From Chalciporus piperatus (taxonomy: Eukaryota > Basidiomycota > Agaricomycetes > Boletales > Boletaceae), in contig JBBPTG010000124.1 in the NCBI GenBank assembly GCA_038093975.1, forward strand, positions 1-64,000: a DNA stretch of 64,000 nucleotides, in the 5' to 3' direction. Made by a program: the position numbers and the translations under genes. The notes under the pieces were generated by a model that saw only the letters and a program-made list of their open reading frames with translations, was not told the origin of the DNA and made no database searches. Shown here piece by piece: positions 10,774 through 23,535 of this stretch (position 1 is the stretch's first letter; every line of letters begins with the position of its first letter).

Positions 10774-13700
10774 TCACGTCAAGCAAGCAACAGACAACGG
10801 CCCACCAGTCTGCGATCCCTTCCAAAGCCACTCCTCCTCAAAGGCTGGAACACTGGTGTCTATACCTTGCCTGTCAGCTTCGAACTCCATCCACGCGAGC
10901 GCCTTCTTAGCCGTAAGTCGCTCGGATGGCTCCGATTGCCAAAGATTCCGGATGAAGCACCACATGTCGGACGGGATTTGGCCCTCTGGGAGCGGTGGAC
11001 GTTTATGAGATACAACTCTGGCCGGAACCAACTCTGGACTAACGCCATGGAAGGGGTGGTTACCAGTGTAGGTCTACGCAACATTCAATGAAACCTGTCA
11101 TTCCAAGACTGTCGCGAGTTACTTACTGCGTAGATTGTACAGCCCAAAGAGTACATGTCACTCCATCGCTTGTTCACCTTGCGGTTATCCTCCTCAGTTT
11201 CTGCGTTGAAGATTTCTGGGGCCGTATAACTCCGTGTGCCGATCATCTTTAACTGCGCGGTGGCGGTACGGAATTGAGGATCCATATCGAAAACCGACAC
11301 AAGCCCGAAATCTGCGAGACAGGCACGCCCTTGCTTCGTGACCAGAATGTTATCCTGCGATCGGAAAGTGAGCCTACGCACGTAAGATAAGGAGTGTGAA
11401 AGTAAACAGACTGGCTTTATATCGCGGTGAGCAACATGGGGTCGCATCGAATGCAGGTAATCCAGGCCTCTGACCATATCCAATATCTACATAATTGATG
11501 AGACTACTTCGCACGATGAGGGAAAACCTAACTTACCAATATCGTTCGGTTCGGAGTGGGAGTGCTCTTGAGATAGTTAAAGAGGGTTCCATGGTGCATC
11601 CATGGGGAGACCAGCCCAGCATTCACTGTGAGATCATCCTTGTAGACCCCATATAACGGCAGACAGTTAGGATGCCGCAGATGTCTCCAAACGATCGCTT
11701 CCTTGCAGAGATCCTGAACGGGAACATGTCAACGTCAAGAAGTGGTTCGCTAGCGAAGACGAAAATCCATATCACCTTATCATACTCATCATGTGAACCT
11801 GCACGGTCATCACATATCAGATACTTCACGGCGACTACCCGGGAACCGATGTTTCCTTTGAATACAAAGCCAAATCCGCCTCGGTTACATGGTACGAGAT
11901 CGCTGATTATGTCCCGGTTTAAGTAGAGACTCGGTGGACAGTGTCCGGTGACCTTCGTGAGTGAAATGAGAGCGTCGAATAAGCACCGCCGACACCAGTC
12001 GTCGAGCTCGACGCCAGCGTCGAGCAGCTAAACACGTAAGTCAGTATCTCATCCCGAGAGCGGCTCGAGATATTTATGGAAGGACTTACAGCATGGAGAA
12101 GGTTTGCTAGGACAACCGCTTCGCTTTCCTCGGCACACAAAATTTCATCCTTGTCCGGCCCAGTGATGCATAGTGCTACCAGCGCCGCCAGATTCTGGAT
12201 ATCTTGTTTGATAAGCATCGTCCCGTCTAGCAGTGCCGAATTGCATGTGTGTTGCTCAGTCTGAAACTTGGTCCGAGCACTATCAGCTGAATTGAACAAC
12301 GGGCGCGACAAGAAAGAACATACCGCATCGAGGATCCGGATTAGGCTCGTCTTTACTTTATTATAGAACAGAACACATTGAATCTCGCCTCTTCCTCGCC
12401 AGTGATGTACTTCAGTTTCCAAGTTCAATAGACAGTCATCCTTGACAATCCCCCCACGACAAACGATTAAATGTGTGTAAATGTAAGCAACCAAACCCTA
12501 GACGGAATGTGAGATAACATGCCGGACAAGGAGCATGATGTCATGAAACATCTTACTGGTAGAATTGGTACATCCCAGACCAAATTTATACACGCCTCCT
12601 TCTCGCTGTTTGACAGGCCCTTGAATTCCTGCACGATCTTGATGACATGCGACCTGGTTGTTTCTCGCAGAACTTCAGCAGTCTGGATAAAATGAGATGC
12701 CTGCAAGCCCGACCCGTGCCTCTCCCCATCGATTATTGTATACAGGCTGGAGTTACAGCCAGCGTCACGGTTGACAGCGTTTGGGCTGATTATACAGTGT
12801 TGGCAGAAATCCCCATGATAGTGGATATTTGGTGGCTTGTTCAATGCCTTGGCAATGAGGTCCGCAAGCTGTTCAAGGTCAACTATGGCAAACATGCCAT
12901 CAGCCTTAGCGATCATCAACAAATGATTGTCTTACTAGGCGGGGGTGATGACATAGATCCGACATTTTGAACACCAGGGTGGGAGCCGACGCCAGGAATG
13001 TTGTCTCCAACTGGATCTGGGAAGGGAGCTGTAATCGAATTAACCTTTATTTATCAAAAGTATGACCGTCTTACGAGGAATTTTCTGATTACTGATTGGA
13101 CTGGGAGATGAAGATGTGCCGTTTTGCGGGGCAGCACCGAAACCAGAGACATCTCCTCCAGCTAGATGACCACGAGTTAGTCGGTCCTGTAACCAACCAT
13201 TAAATGAATGACCGTCGTACGAGAGGCGGGGTTATCGGTCCTGGACGCAAGAACACTTGAGGCATCGGGCGTCATGTGTTCGGCACTTGACACAACGCCA
13301 GAGTCAGGAATGTCACCATCTGAAAGCAGAGACATCGATTGGCTATGACAGTCGTCAAAAAAAGGACCATCCTACGAGTGCTATGACCATCAGCATCGCC
13401 GAGAGACATCGAGTCGGTGTATGGTTCGTCGAGGGCCGTGTAATAGCTGGCTACATCCACTAGAGACGCCGTTTCTGGCTCAAGGGGCTCATCAAGGGAG
13501 AATCCCATCACTTGTTCGTTCGCGGCGACCTCGGTGGCTACACTTCTGAATCAGAGATATGTTATGATGTGTTAAAAGGCTGAGGCAACCTTCGACTTCA
13601 TTTACACGAGAGTTTGCAGCTCTGAAGGCTTGAAGTTCATTCCAAGCGTGGTTAGAAACTGTCTAATTATGTTTTTAGTCTCGTCCGGTGAGATCCACTG

Positions 13701-14132
13701 TGGTTTTACCTTGACCATGGCGTAGAGCTCGTCCCCGCTAACGTACAGCGCCCTCGCGTTCCGATGGATCCGATTCCGCTTGCTAATGTTGAACATGCTA
13801 GTGGCCTTTCGTTGGCGCAGCAACGCTTCCATCTCCTCTCTCAGGCTTCCATCCATTGGTTAGTTACCGCATAACATGGAAATCGAGACTCACAAATTAT
13901 GTTGCCATTCAAGGGCATCGAAACCATCCGGACATTCACGTTGGAGCTCTGCCACTATCTTGCGAACTGTGGAGAGTTCATCTGCTGTCGTTCGGAGTAG
14001 CAGGAGCCCGTCGCTCAGTGATCCCTCCTTGGGCTCCAACCTGACGAACCGGCCCTTGACGCTGTTCTTGAAATTGCCTGCTGTACCAATCCCACTAGGC
14101 AAAACGAGGGTGAGTCGGTTTCGTGAGGACAT
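10774..14132 (-). CDS. Ser/Thr (TKL-like) protein kinase with long N-terminal extension
   Basis: A multi-exon gene. The N-terminal exons (14132-13894, 13845-13606, 13542 onward) are joined by introns with clear branch sites such as CTAAC. They encode no domain I recognise. After further helical exons (about 12922-11930) comes a linker (FDALISLTKVTGHCPPS) typical of basidiomycete kinases, then a complete kinase domain. It has NRGGFGFVFKG as glycine loop, VAVKYL, an alpha-C Glu in KEAIVWRHLRH, HRDIKPDNI (11411-11437, split by an intron), ADFGL (11298-11315), TAPEIF, and a C-lobe ending at 10774. All catalytic residues are present. Exon limits between 13500 and 12930 are uncertain. It should phosphorylate Ser/Thr in the cytoplasm; substrates are unknown. 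Confidence 0.8.
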
Positions 14133-14377
14133 GACAATGGGGTGATGGTATCTTAAGGGCGTGCATATCCATATCTCGTTTTAAGTAGGAGCTGCGTGGA
14201 AAAGAACGCTTAATCGAACGAGAAGAACAACTACTTACGACTCTGGGCGACGATTTGGGAGTTTACTTCCGCTCAAGTTAATAACTCCGCGAAGACTATG
14301 GGTGCTTGGGGGTCCACACCTGTCCATATTTAGGTATGTTTACTTCAACACGAGGCTGGCCAGCCAACCAGACCACC

Positions 14378-15726
14378 ATGGAGGGAGACACGGGCAAAGA
14401 AACTGGACAAGACACAGCCCAGCCTGAGCCCCAAGAGCCCGGTGAGGTTCAACAACCCCACCCCGACCTTTCCCCTTTTGAGGTGTGGTGGTACCATCGC
14501 TATGAATGGTTCAAGGAGCGTGGATATGTCCTCCGATCGCGGTATTCGCCTGGTTGGAGTCCTTCCTGGATTGGAACCAAGACAGGTAGATGGATGTGTG
14601 AGGACGGCCGTCCATCCGTGGTAAGCTTGCTGTAACTTCGGGGCGTTAACGCTTGATTCACAGAAAGTATAGTATGCAGCCCGACTACTCGATGCTACAC
14701 GTCTCGCTGACGGGGCGCATGTCGTGCTGAAACGGGTCAACAAATCCGTCCATCCGTTTGAAGTCGAGATTGCTCAATTCCTCTCCTCCGAGCCAATGGT
14801 TGGCTCGAACAACTATTGCGTCCCAATCTACGAAGTACTCCACGCCGTTCCCGCAGACGAGGAGATCGATATCATTGTTATGCCACTCCTATTGCACTAT
14901 GTTCGACCTTCGTTTGATACAATCGGAGAAACTGTGGAATGTTTTCGACAATTATTTGAAGTGAGCAACTTTTCGTCTTGAGTGTCAGTCGCTAAATTTC
15001 CATAGGGTCTTCTATTCATGCATAAACATCGTGTTGCCCATCGGTGCGTATTATTTGACGGACGTGCCTTGTTACTCATCCTCAGTTTGCTTAACAGAGA
15101 TTGCACGTCTTTCAATGTCATGGTAGACCCAACGAACTTCTACATCGATCAATTCCACCCCGACAACCCAACGATGAAGCGAGACTATTCAGGCCTTGCG
15201 CGGTTCAGAACTCGGACAGAAGGACGCCCAAGATATATGTTCATCGATTTCGGGTTATCACGTCGCTATGACCCCTCCGTGTTAGAACCCAGAGAACTAC
15301 CGATTGTGGGGGGAGACAAGGAAGTTCCAGAGTTCTTGAAATCCGACGAAGCCTGTGATCCGTTCCCTACAGATGTCTTCTACATCGGGAATATGATTCG
15401 GAAGGATTTCCTCGAGGTAAGCATGGATGCACGCATGTGGCTCCGCTAAACAACTCTTGCAGAAAATGAAGGGACTCGACTTCATGCGGCCTCTGATAAC
15501 TGATATGGTGCAAGAAGACCCGTCGAAACGTCCGACGATGCAGCAGGTTACGGATCGATTTCAAGCGATTCTAGCTGGTCTCGAAACACGGAAGCTACGT
15601 TCGCGTGTTGTCATGAAGAAGGGGGAGAGTCTGTTTCGTGGTATCATCCACAGTATCTCGCACTGGATACGACGAATTAGGTTCATGATCAAGGGAGTTC
15701 CTGCTGTACCAACGCCCTCATCGTGA
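14378..15726 (+). CDS. Atypical protein kinase, paralog copy 2 (open frame)
   Basis: Exons 14378-14620, 14673-14960, 15006-15043, 15098-15416 and 15463-15726 join to an open frame of about 383 residues with good GT-AG introns (45-54 bp). The order is an acidic start, the WWYHRYEWFKERGYVLRSRYSPGWSPSW family signature, then VVLKRVNKS with the beta-3 Lys, EVEIAQF with the alpha-C Glu, HRDCTSFNVM (catalytic loop, split by an intron), FIDFGLSRRY (DFG), and a C-lobe with DPSKRPTMQQV. The glycine loop is not recognisable, so activity is likely but atypical. It has two sister copies in this window (8387 and 19352). The C terminus has a basic hydrophobic stretch (IHSISHWIRRIRFMI). Confidence 0.88.
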
Positions 15727-17985
15727 TTTTTAATACGGATAGATCATGCGTCGTCCTTTCTGCCAGCCTTGTCAATGGATTTGCATGTTCAGGACCCCTG
15801 GACCCGCGGCTATTGAGCGAAGTTCATGACTGTGTATTTCACAATCTCGAGGATTCCTTTTTCAAAGTGACTTTGTCCTACTTGTGGAAACGTGCCAAAA
15901 TAGCCAAGTCGATCGTGGTTGCGGCAATCTGGCTGACCCTTGGTAACGCCCCGAACTTCCAAATCCATTGTGTCCTGCTGTGCCCTAGTTTCCCGTAGGC
16001 AGACGGAAGATTCAAGAGAGAAGACAGTCTGATAGTTCTGATTCAGAAAGCCATATGGATTTGGGGTCCGACAATTTGCTGGATCGATACGGAGTGCGTA
16101 CAGATGGAAAACAGAGAATTGTGCTTGAACCAGACGAGATACCCAACGCACGCACTACTCTTTACAGTTGTTGCATTTGTTTGACTGCATGCTATCTGCA
16201 AACGTCACATAAGGAATTCGATTGCATCCTCGACCCTAAGTAGAGTTGTTGTCTTGTGTTGACCACGTGTTATTTGTACATGAGGGCTTTTATGATTTAT
16301 GATCCTTTCGAGCTCACGACTGTTCGGAGAAACAGTAAGAACACAGAGTCCCCCGGCCGTCTCGCCGGTTCAGAAATCCACAAAAAACAACGAGGTCATC
16401 TATTGAGAACCCCACAGATAATAAGCAGAGTCGAAATAAATATTGAAAATGTGGTTAAGATATTGCAGCCCGCTGTCAAAAGATTACATTGCATTTGACA
16501 CCGATCTGTCAAGTTAATTCGCGGGGTTTCAAAGCCAAAGCGGAGGATTTCATCGATTAATCCTCGAACAGGATTCAGGAGGTATCCATGGTACATGATC
16601 GATGATCATTGCTCGAATACTACATAGAGATACCTGCTTGTCGGCAGCCTCTACAGCTTTCGAGGATACCTGAGGATGTTGTCCCCTTTCCCCATGCATC
16701 GGAACAATGCTGAACCATAACATTCTCACTTGTCACCATTTGCATGGCGCGAACTTGCGACGCCGAGGTCCCTACGGTTTCTGGGTTATCCAATCAGAAT
16801 CGACCTCGAGCTATCCGCGAATCACCGGCTACACTTGTATGCACTTGTATACACCCGCCCGCCGAAGCTTCCGATATCACTAACCTCGACAGCTGACAGT
16901 GATGGCCAGTGAGTTGTATCCACCATTCCGGTGCCAACTCACCCATTCCAGCAAGTGGTACATGGGTTGCCATATAATTTCACCATCGGCGTATCGCGAG
17001 GTGTAGTTTATACTGAGCACAGTCAATGGTCCAAAATATTTCTCCTTCCTCTGGCCCGGGATGGAGTCCACAACATCGTAATGAAGCGAGGGAATATTCT
17101 CGCAGCACAAAGTCGGTCCATCCATGCTCTATTGTCAGTGTCCTTCGGCACCCACGGATATGCGCCCACAATGACACGTTGAGGGGTCTGTGGCCGTGTG
17201 CCGACGGCGAGCTTTTATTTGGCCAAGGGGAAGTGGAAGAATTTGTCTTTGTGGGTGCGTGGGATCCGACATGAATCACTCCCCGGACTCTCTCGTAGCT
17301 TCAACCAGAGTTTATTTCACTCATGAACGCACCGTGCTCGGGCTTTAGAGACGTGCTAAGTAGGTCCCTCGCACGCCGAGCATGCCGTGGTTTTAGGGAA
17401 GTATGTGCTGGACCGCTCAGTGATTTTGCGCCGCGGCAAGGGGCTGGCAATTTGTTGTTCCTGTGCCCGAATAGTGTGCGGTCAAGAACGATGCAGCACC
17501 TGTGGAAAGACACGTACGTTTTCCGAACAAGGGTGTAACTAAGTCGTCTAGTTTTTCAATCCCGGAGCTTCTGTCATCAAGCTGTGTGTGTGGGTGTGGG
17601 TGTCACCTAATGATGTTGCCAAGGGAAACTTAGTAGATCGCGATCACGACTCGGAGCGACTTGACGGTTGTGTTGGTTGCCAATAGGCAATATGCTGCAC
17701 CGCAATTTGAATGATATGAAGTATCACAAATGAGCTCAGTTTCCACGAGCAGGACAATGGCGAGCGTAATTCAGGAATCCTAACATCAAAGTCGTTGCCG
17801 GTCCCGGGTCCTCGTCGGAGAGAACTCAAGTGCTCTCGCAAAACCAGCGAACACAGTCCACTACCCACCAAACACCAACTAGTAAGGAGCACATAACTGT
17901 TCTGGTGGTCTCAATACACATTGGGCCAGATATAGCATACGATGACTTGAACCACAACATACATTGACAGGACGTAAGCAGACCC
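15727..17985. other. Gene-poor stretch between kinase copies
   Basis: Short frames occur on both strands, such as 15810-16151 minus and 16980-17279 minus, but none shows a recognisable domain, a convincing intron pattern or homology to another part of the window. The first 20 bp after the kinase stop are shared with copy 1. I see no gene I can support. Confidence 0.5.
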
Positions 17986-19352
17986 TCAGGAGACTACGTG
18001 TGGGCCAGCTACTGCGGGAACGCCTTGTATCATGAACGTAATCCGTCGCATCCAATGAGAGATACTCTGCAGGACACCGGCGAAGAAGCGCTCTTCCTTG
18101 CCAACAAGACGCGAACGTAACTTCCAGTCCCCGAGGCCAGCTCGAAGCAATTGGAATCGATCCACAACCTCTTGCATCGTGGGACGTTTCGATGGGTCTG
18201 CCAACACCATATCAGTTATTAGAGGTCGCATAAATTCCAATCCATGCTTGGCCTGAACGAGGTGCTTAGTGTGATTACGTTCCGCTTGCTTGATTATGCT
18301 CACCTCAAGAAAATCATCCTTGATCATATTGCCGATATAGTACACATCCGTAGGGAATGGGTCACGAGGCTCGTTGGAGTTTTGGAATTCAGGGACCGTC
18401 TTGTCCGCTCCCCAAATGGGGTCTTCCTTGGGCTTTACAACGGAAGGATCATACCGACGTGATAGCCCGAAATCGATCAAGAAGTACTTTGGACGTCCCT
18501 GTGTCCGAGTTTTGAAACGTGCACGGCCTGAGAAGTCACGCTTCATGATTGGTTTGAAAGGGTGGGGTGCATCGACATAAAGGTTCGTGGGGTCTATCAT
18601 GATGTTGAATAATGTACAGTCCCTGCCGACCAGAGCGAACGAATGAAAAAAGGAGGCAAGCCACGACAGTACGTTACGCACCGGTGGGCAACACGATGTT
18701 TGTGCATGAATAGAAGGCCCTAGTGAAATTTAGTCACTGACAACCGTAATCAAAGTCCACTTACTTCAAATAGCTGGCGAAAACATTCCACAGCCTCCCC
18801 AATGGTATCAAACGATGGAACCGTATGGTCTAACAGCAGTGGCATAACGATCATATCGATTCCCTCTTCGTCGGGAACTTGGAGAACGTCATAGATAGGA
18901 ACGCAATAGTTATCCTTTACACCAACCAATGGTTCGGAGGAGAAGAATTGGGCAATCTCGACTTCAAACGGATGAACGGATTTCTTGACCCGCTTGAGCA
19001 CAACGTGGGCCCCGTCCGAAAGACGTGTTGCATCAAGTAGTCTGGCTGCAAACTGTGATTTCGGTGGATTAGAGTCAACAGCCTAGAGTGACGAGGAACA
19101 TACCTCAGCCGGATAGCCATCCGCGCAGGAAAATCGACTTTTGTCAGTTCCAAGCCACGAGGGAGTCCAGCCTGGTGAGTAGCGCGACCGAAGGAGATAT
19201 CCGCGACCCTTGAGCCATTCATAACGGTGGTACCACCACAGCTCGGTTTTTATAAGGTCCTCATGGGGAGCAGGAGTGTCGACCGACTGTTGGCACCCAG
19301 GCTGAGTGCTCTGCCGCCCAACTTCCTCGTTCTCGTTTGAATCCCCAGCCAT
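17986..19352 (-). CDS. Atypical protein kinase, paralog copy 3 (open frame)
   Basis: Exons 19352-19104, 19052-18765, 18719-18682, 18622-18304 and 18252-17986 give about 386 residues. Exon lengths match copy 2 except at the two ends. Motifs: WWYHRYEWLKGRGYLLRSRY, VVLKRVKKS, EVEIAQF, HRDCTLFNIMID, LIDFGLSRRY and DPSKRPTMQEV. The last intron (18253-18303) is a multiple of three without a stop, so retention would stay in frame. An upstream in-frame ATG at 19367 is possible. Opposite orientation to copies 1 and 2. It is more diverged from them than they are from each other, so it is the older duplicate. Confidence 0.88.
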
Positions 19353-19810
19353 GGTTGGCAATGGCATGTTGACAGAACATCATCTGTGGTAAACATACCT
19401 AAACCCGCCATTACCGTATTACTATTAGCTCCGAGTCCAGGGTCACCCTAGTGTTGCAGTCGAAGTGAACTGAATTCGAAGTCTACTTCACTTCGATTCA
19501 CAATTCAGCACTTCGTGACAGCGAAGTGAACTATAATCCACATCGAAGTGGCATCGAAGTGTGGCGTTGCAACAAGCAACAGAACGAGTAAGACTCTCCC
19601 ATCTGCAAAGCAACAATTGGTACCGCAAGCGGGCATGTCGGAGAGCGTCGGCCAACTACCAAAGTTAATTCCATGTCTCCGATACTACAGGTATAGCTAC
19701 GAACGAACACCATGATCAATCTAGTCCACGAGGCCCCCCCGTTCAACAGACCTGAGATCGTGCCTAGGTAACGGCGGATACTAATACAGCGACGATGGAT
19801 GAGCCAGCGA

Positions 19811-21187
19811 ACGAACGCCTCAGGGAATGCTATTCTCCCACCTCGTATCGGACGCAAGGTCACGTGACACCGAACCAGTTCGTCTCGTGTGTGGAGGAGT
19901 GAGCTTGAGAGTCAGGGCTAGGAGTGTTGCTGAAGATATTGTATTCGGGTATATAGTACTTCAGTAATATGAGGTATAATACTGCTGAGACTACACATGA
20001 AAGTATGGGCATCCATCCGCGCGATTCGTGGGTTCAATGGGTCGTCTGGCGTGATGGGGATATGGTGATGATGACGGCCTAGGTGAGTCTTTGATGAACC
20101 TGCGCGTGTAGTGCTGGTTCTGACGCGTTTCTTCGTCCGCTCCTAGCGTCTTCGTTTCGACTCGTTGTGAGTCGCTATCGGCGTTGCTCGTTGCGTTGCG
20201 TCACGGTCGCGTTCGGCATCATTTTCACCGCTCTGCAACTCCCCTGTCTCTCGACATCTCGTTTTTCGTCGACCTGGCGAGCTCACGGCCGCACGGCTCC
20301 GTTCGTGCGCCTGTGCGATCACACCGCGCATTCGACTCTTCGTCGTCGTCGCACTCGCTCGTTCGGGTTTGGGGTTCGTTCATTGGGACTATGCAGGTGC
20401 GTCGTCTTCGTTCGTCGCGTCGTACTGACCATGGTCTTCGTCCCTCGACATCGATCGCTCGACTGACCTCAACGCCCTTGATCGACACATGTCAGCGTGT
20501 TTCATCGTTCTCCCATTCATCCAGCTTGTCTGTGAGCCTCCCAGCGTCCTCCTCGACGATCTCCGTGTATCTGCGGGCGCGGGCGGTGCTTCCCGCTCGT
20601 TTGCAATTGGTTTTGCCCTCGACCTGTACAACTTCGGGATCGCTCGACACGATCGTTTTGACTCTCGACAACCCCAACTCCACCACACGCCCGTCGAAAG
20701 GCTCTTTCCGCCGTGTTTCTTCGCGGCTGGGTGTGCTTTCAGCGTCGTTCGACTTGTGCAGCGTGCTTGTCTAGCATGCGCGAACAACTCCGTTTGTCGT
20801 CGTCGTCATCCGCGGTTTCCCCTTGAGCGGCACGCTCTGGGGATTGTTAGGCGAGTCTTCGTTCGCATTTGCGTCAACGGACACATTTGCTGTGGTTGTC
20901 GCAGCAGTCTCGTCTTTCCGACGCATTTCACTCGTCGATCGGTTTCGTCAACGAGTATTTTTGATCTGGTGGCTTGGTGGGGTCTCTGGTGAGTATGTGT
21001 GGTCGCTGTCTTCGTTCGAACGACTGATGGGCGGTGGCTGGTGGCTGGTCGGAGGCTCGGACACAGTCGGACACTGATGTACTGATGTCTGGCAATCAAC
21101 AAAGTCACATGACACCGAACCGACTCGGTGTCACGTGACCTTGCGTCCGATACGAGGTGGGAGAATTGCATTCCCTACGAACGCCTC
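19811..21187. repeat. Inverted repeat of about 66 bp (19811-19876 and 21122-21187)
   Basis: The segment containing CCTCGTATCGGACGCAAGG and GTCACGTGACACCGA recurs in reverse complement at 21122-21187, with only a few mismatches. The right copy is also locally palindromic (CACCGA...TCGGTG). The two arms bound a GC-rich 1.24-kb block. Confidence 0.8.
19880..21107. other. GC-rich, CGTCG/CTCG-rich low-complexity block, related to 60290-61640
   Basis: The block is dominated by short C/G/T-rich words such as CGTTCG, CTCGAC and GTCGTC, producing spurious open frames on both strands. A phrase near 20715 (TTCGCGGCTGGGTGTGCTTTC) recurs near 60738 and, more diverged, near 61270. No protein domain is recognisable in any frame. 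Confidence 0.6.
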
Positions 21188-21519
21188 CATCGCCTGGCAC
21201 GATGCGAGTCATCCGACACTATGAACCCAGTGAAAGCACACCTCCTCATGAGAATCCCTCTACACCCGTTGCCTTTCCTGTTCCAGTCGGTCCAACACCG
21301 TCGATCACTCCCGATCACGCTGCGTTTTACCCCGGCACTGCTGGCTCCAACCCAACACCAGTTTATGTGCATTATCCACCAGCTGCGCACGGATATTCTG
21401 CATCTCCACATCCCGGAACCTACTTTTCATTCCCCCCACACCTCATTCCTTTTCCCCGTGAAGTTACGCCCTCGCCATTCGCAGGACAGGCTTCTCTCCA
21501 GTCCCCTCCTCTCACCTGA
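21157..21519 (+). CDS. Hypothetical Pro/Ser-rich protein inside the hAT element
   Basis: A 120-codon frame rich in Pro, Ser, His and Thr. It partly overlaps the inverted repeat. I recognise no domain. It may be the remnant of a linker region of the hAT transposase or a chance frame. A stop separates it from the transposase piece downstream. Confidence 0.25.
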   Translation: MGELHSLRTPPSPGTMRVIRHYEPSESTPPHENPSTPVAFPVPVGPTPSITPDHAAFYPGTAGSNPTPVYVHYPPAAHGYSASPHPGTYFSFPPHLIPFPREVTPSPFAGQASLQSPPLT

Positions 21520-21565
21520 AGAGCTTGTGCAGTAGGAAGCATCCGCTCGGGCAAATGACCAGAAG

Positions 21566-22053
21566 GTGGCGGAGTGCGAGTTGCTCAGGTACGAAGCGGA
21601 TGATCCAACAACTTACAGCTCGTCCGAACGTAGCAAAACCGACCTTGTACGATTTTGGGAGGTGCGTAGTTTAATACTGGCTCAGCATCCAATCCACTCA
21701 TCTCGCAGTTGCAGCTGCACGAACATATCTACCCTTTGGTCTTTCGGGTTGCTATGGATATCCTCCCCGCACAGGCGTCCTCGGTTCCTTGTGAACGTGT
21801 TTTTTCATCAAGCAAGGAAACTTGCACTCTTCGGCGGAACAATCTCTCCCCGAAGCTGATGGAAGCACTCCAGGTTCTGAAGTTCAAGTACAAGCAGGAA
21901 GGTCTCTCTTTTACCTCGGATCTTGTTGCAAGTCCACTAGACTACAGTATTAGTACTGAGATCACTGATTATGCTGCTCGTGAACTCATTGCTACGGGAA
22001 ACTTCGAAGAGCTAAATGATCTTATTACCAACCACTGTAATGATGATCTGTAG
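21566..22053 (+). pseudogene. hAT transposase C-terminal dimerisation domain
   Basis: Two exons, about 21566-21661 and 21709-22053, flank a 47-bp intron. The second contains the hAT dimerisation signature: MDILPAQASSVPCERVFSSS, then an RRNNLSPKLMEALQVLKF helix. The catalytic RNase-H-like core and BED finger are absent, so the element cannot move by itself. Confidence 0.85.
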
Positions 22054-22215
22054 TTATCCTTAATATCTAGTCACGATGTAATTGGCTGGGAAATGCCGGT
22101 CCGTTTTTCTCTCACTTCGAACTCACTTCGAAGTGCACTTCGTCCCACTTCATAAAATCGAAGTCAAACGAAGTGTCACTTCGAGTTCACTTCAGTTCAC
22201 TTCGCGGCAACACTA

Positions 22216-22604
22216 CTGGCAGGGTCCACCCGGGCTGATAGACCCATCCTCGTCCTTCAGCGCTTCAGCGCTCCTTCGACTCCTCGATGCACTGTATAGA
22301 TTCTGGGGAAGTAAATTAAACATTAAATGAGCCGCGTACTAGATCCGTGGCAGATAGTATTTCCGATTCTCATCAAGTGTCAGATTTTGACCCCAAAAAC
22401 CTATGGGCAACTCACATTTTATTTTCAGCTATAAGTACCATTGTGCCAATGACTTCCCTCATCGCCCCCTTGACTGCCATGGTATGCTCGGACTAGCACA
22501 GCTCTACGACTTGAGTACAGTAAGCTTACCAGTGGCATAAACTCCAATAGACATTACAGCCGCTGTCGGCACGTGTGCAGGCCAGAGCCATGCGGCCGCG
22601 TTTC
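22216..22604. other. Intervening DNA, nothing recognised
   Basis: No open frame with domain or intron support and no repeat shared with the rest of the window. Confidence 0.5.
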
Positions 22605-22918
22605 TTCAAAGTGAAAGCGCACTTCAGGCGACCCCTTTTGAAGGGCTAATAGCCTCTACTTTTCTTACCAGAAGAAGGGGCTAATAGCCCACTTTCCTGT
22701 GGGCGCTCCCATAGCTTTCCCACAGTATGTGGGAAAATGATTATTGAGCTATTTAGATGCAATATATCATTATGTCCCTGACTGATGGAAGTCCCACAGA
22801 TCTTGCAAGGGATTCCCTTGAACACCATGTGGGCTTCCCAAGTCACCATTAACACAAAGTAGCCAAAGCTATTTTTAGACATTTCTGACCCTTGATGAGA
22901 TTCTTGTGGGAGTCCCAC
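22605..22918 (-). mobile_element. KDZ element terminus, uninterrupted copy
   Basis: On the minus strand this is the same ~300-bp terminus that is split at 5864-5980 and 7955-8155. It therefore serves as the empty-site reference for the 1.97-kb insertion. It includes CCCACAGTATGTGGG and GGCTATTAG...CTAATAGCC hairpins. It ends near CACTTCAGGCGACCCC. Confidence 0.8.
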
Positions 22919-23535
22919 AATATGACAAACAATCTATTTCAATAAACATTTGAAAATCTTCAAGTTCCCAGCCTTTCGCAAGAGATTGATGGCCCATTAA
23001 TGAATACACCACCAAATGAACAATGAATCTTCACAAGCCAAGAAAACTAGATATGATGTGCAAAGTGCCAACTCAAATGTTCCAAGATAGCATATTTCTA
23101 ATATTTCTCATATTTTTGGTCATTTTGCCATATTTAGTAATGTCAAAGGAGAACAATAAATGCAACAGCATGTTTGAACTTTGTATTTCCATGGAACAAC
23201 TGTTTACTTGACTAAGTCGTACAGGATGCCACTTGGCTGAAGGTTCTACTACCCTAAGTTTTAACTCCAAGAATTCCAAGAAACCTTTGGGTGACATACT
23301 GAACTTCAGAAGTACAATCTGATGCTTGCATTAGAAAGAAATGATTGATCAAGGCAAATCCCTCACGTGAATAAAATAAGCTCAGATTGAACAGTGAGGC
23401 ACTTTGGAAGTCAACAAAAGACCTGAATGTCAGTTACAATGCAAAAGGGATACTCAGTCAAGATTAGTGGGCAGTCTCATAAGAAGCTCGCACAGAAGAT
23501 AGAAGATGGGTAGAAGGCCCAATGTACTTCAGGGA
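22919..23535. other. AT-rich non-coding interior of KDZ remnant
   Basis: AT-rich sequence between the KDZ terminus and the tandem array. Short frames only, none with a domain. It probably belongs to the KDZ element. Confidence 0.5.

Larger units (their letters stand above)
19449..22215. mobile_element. Decayed hAT-superfamily transposon
   Basis: The ends are inverted: TAGTGTTGCAGTCGAAGTGA at the left and the complement of TAGTGTTGCCGCGAAGTGAA at the right. Both subterminal 100 bp are packed with GAAGTG/CACTTC motifs, typical of hAT transposase binding sites. The plus strand carries a hAT C-terminal dimerisation domain (21709-22053). An 8-bp target duplication is not seen next to these ends. 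A GC-rich block at 19880-21107 is bounded by an inverted repeat and may be a secondary insertion. Confidence 0.75.

Noticed and set aside
15810..17279. Minus-strand frames at 15810-16151 and 16980-17279 as exons of a gene
   Set aside because: No plausible splice connection or family signature could be found.
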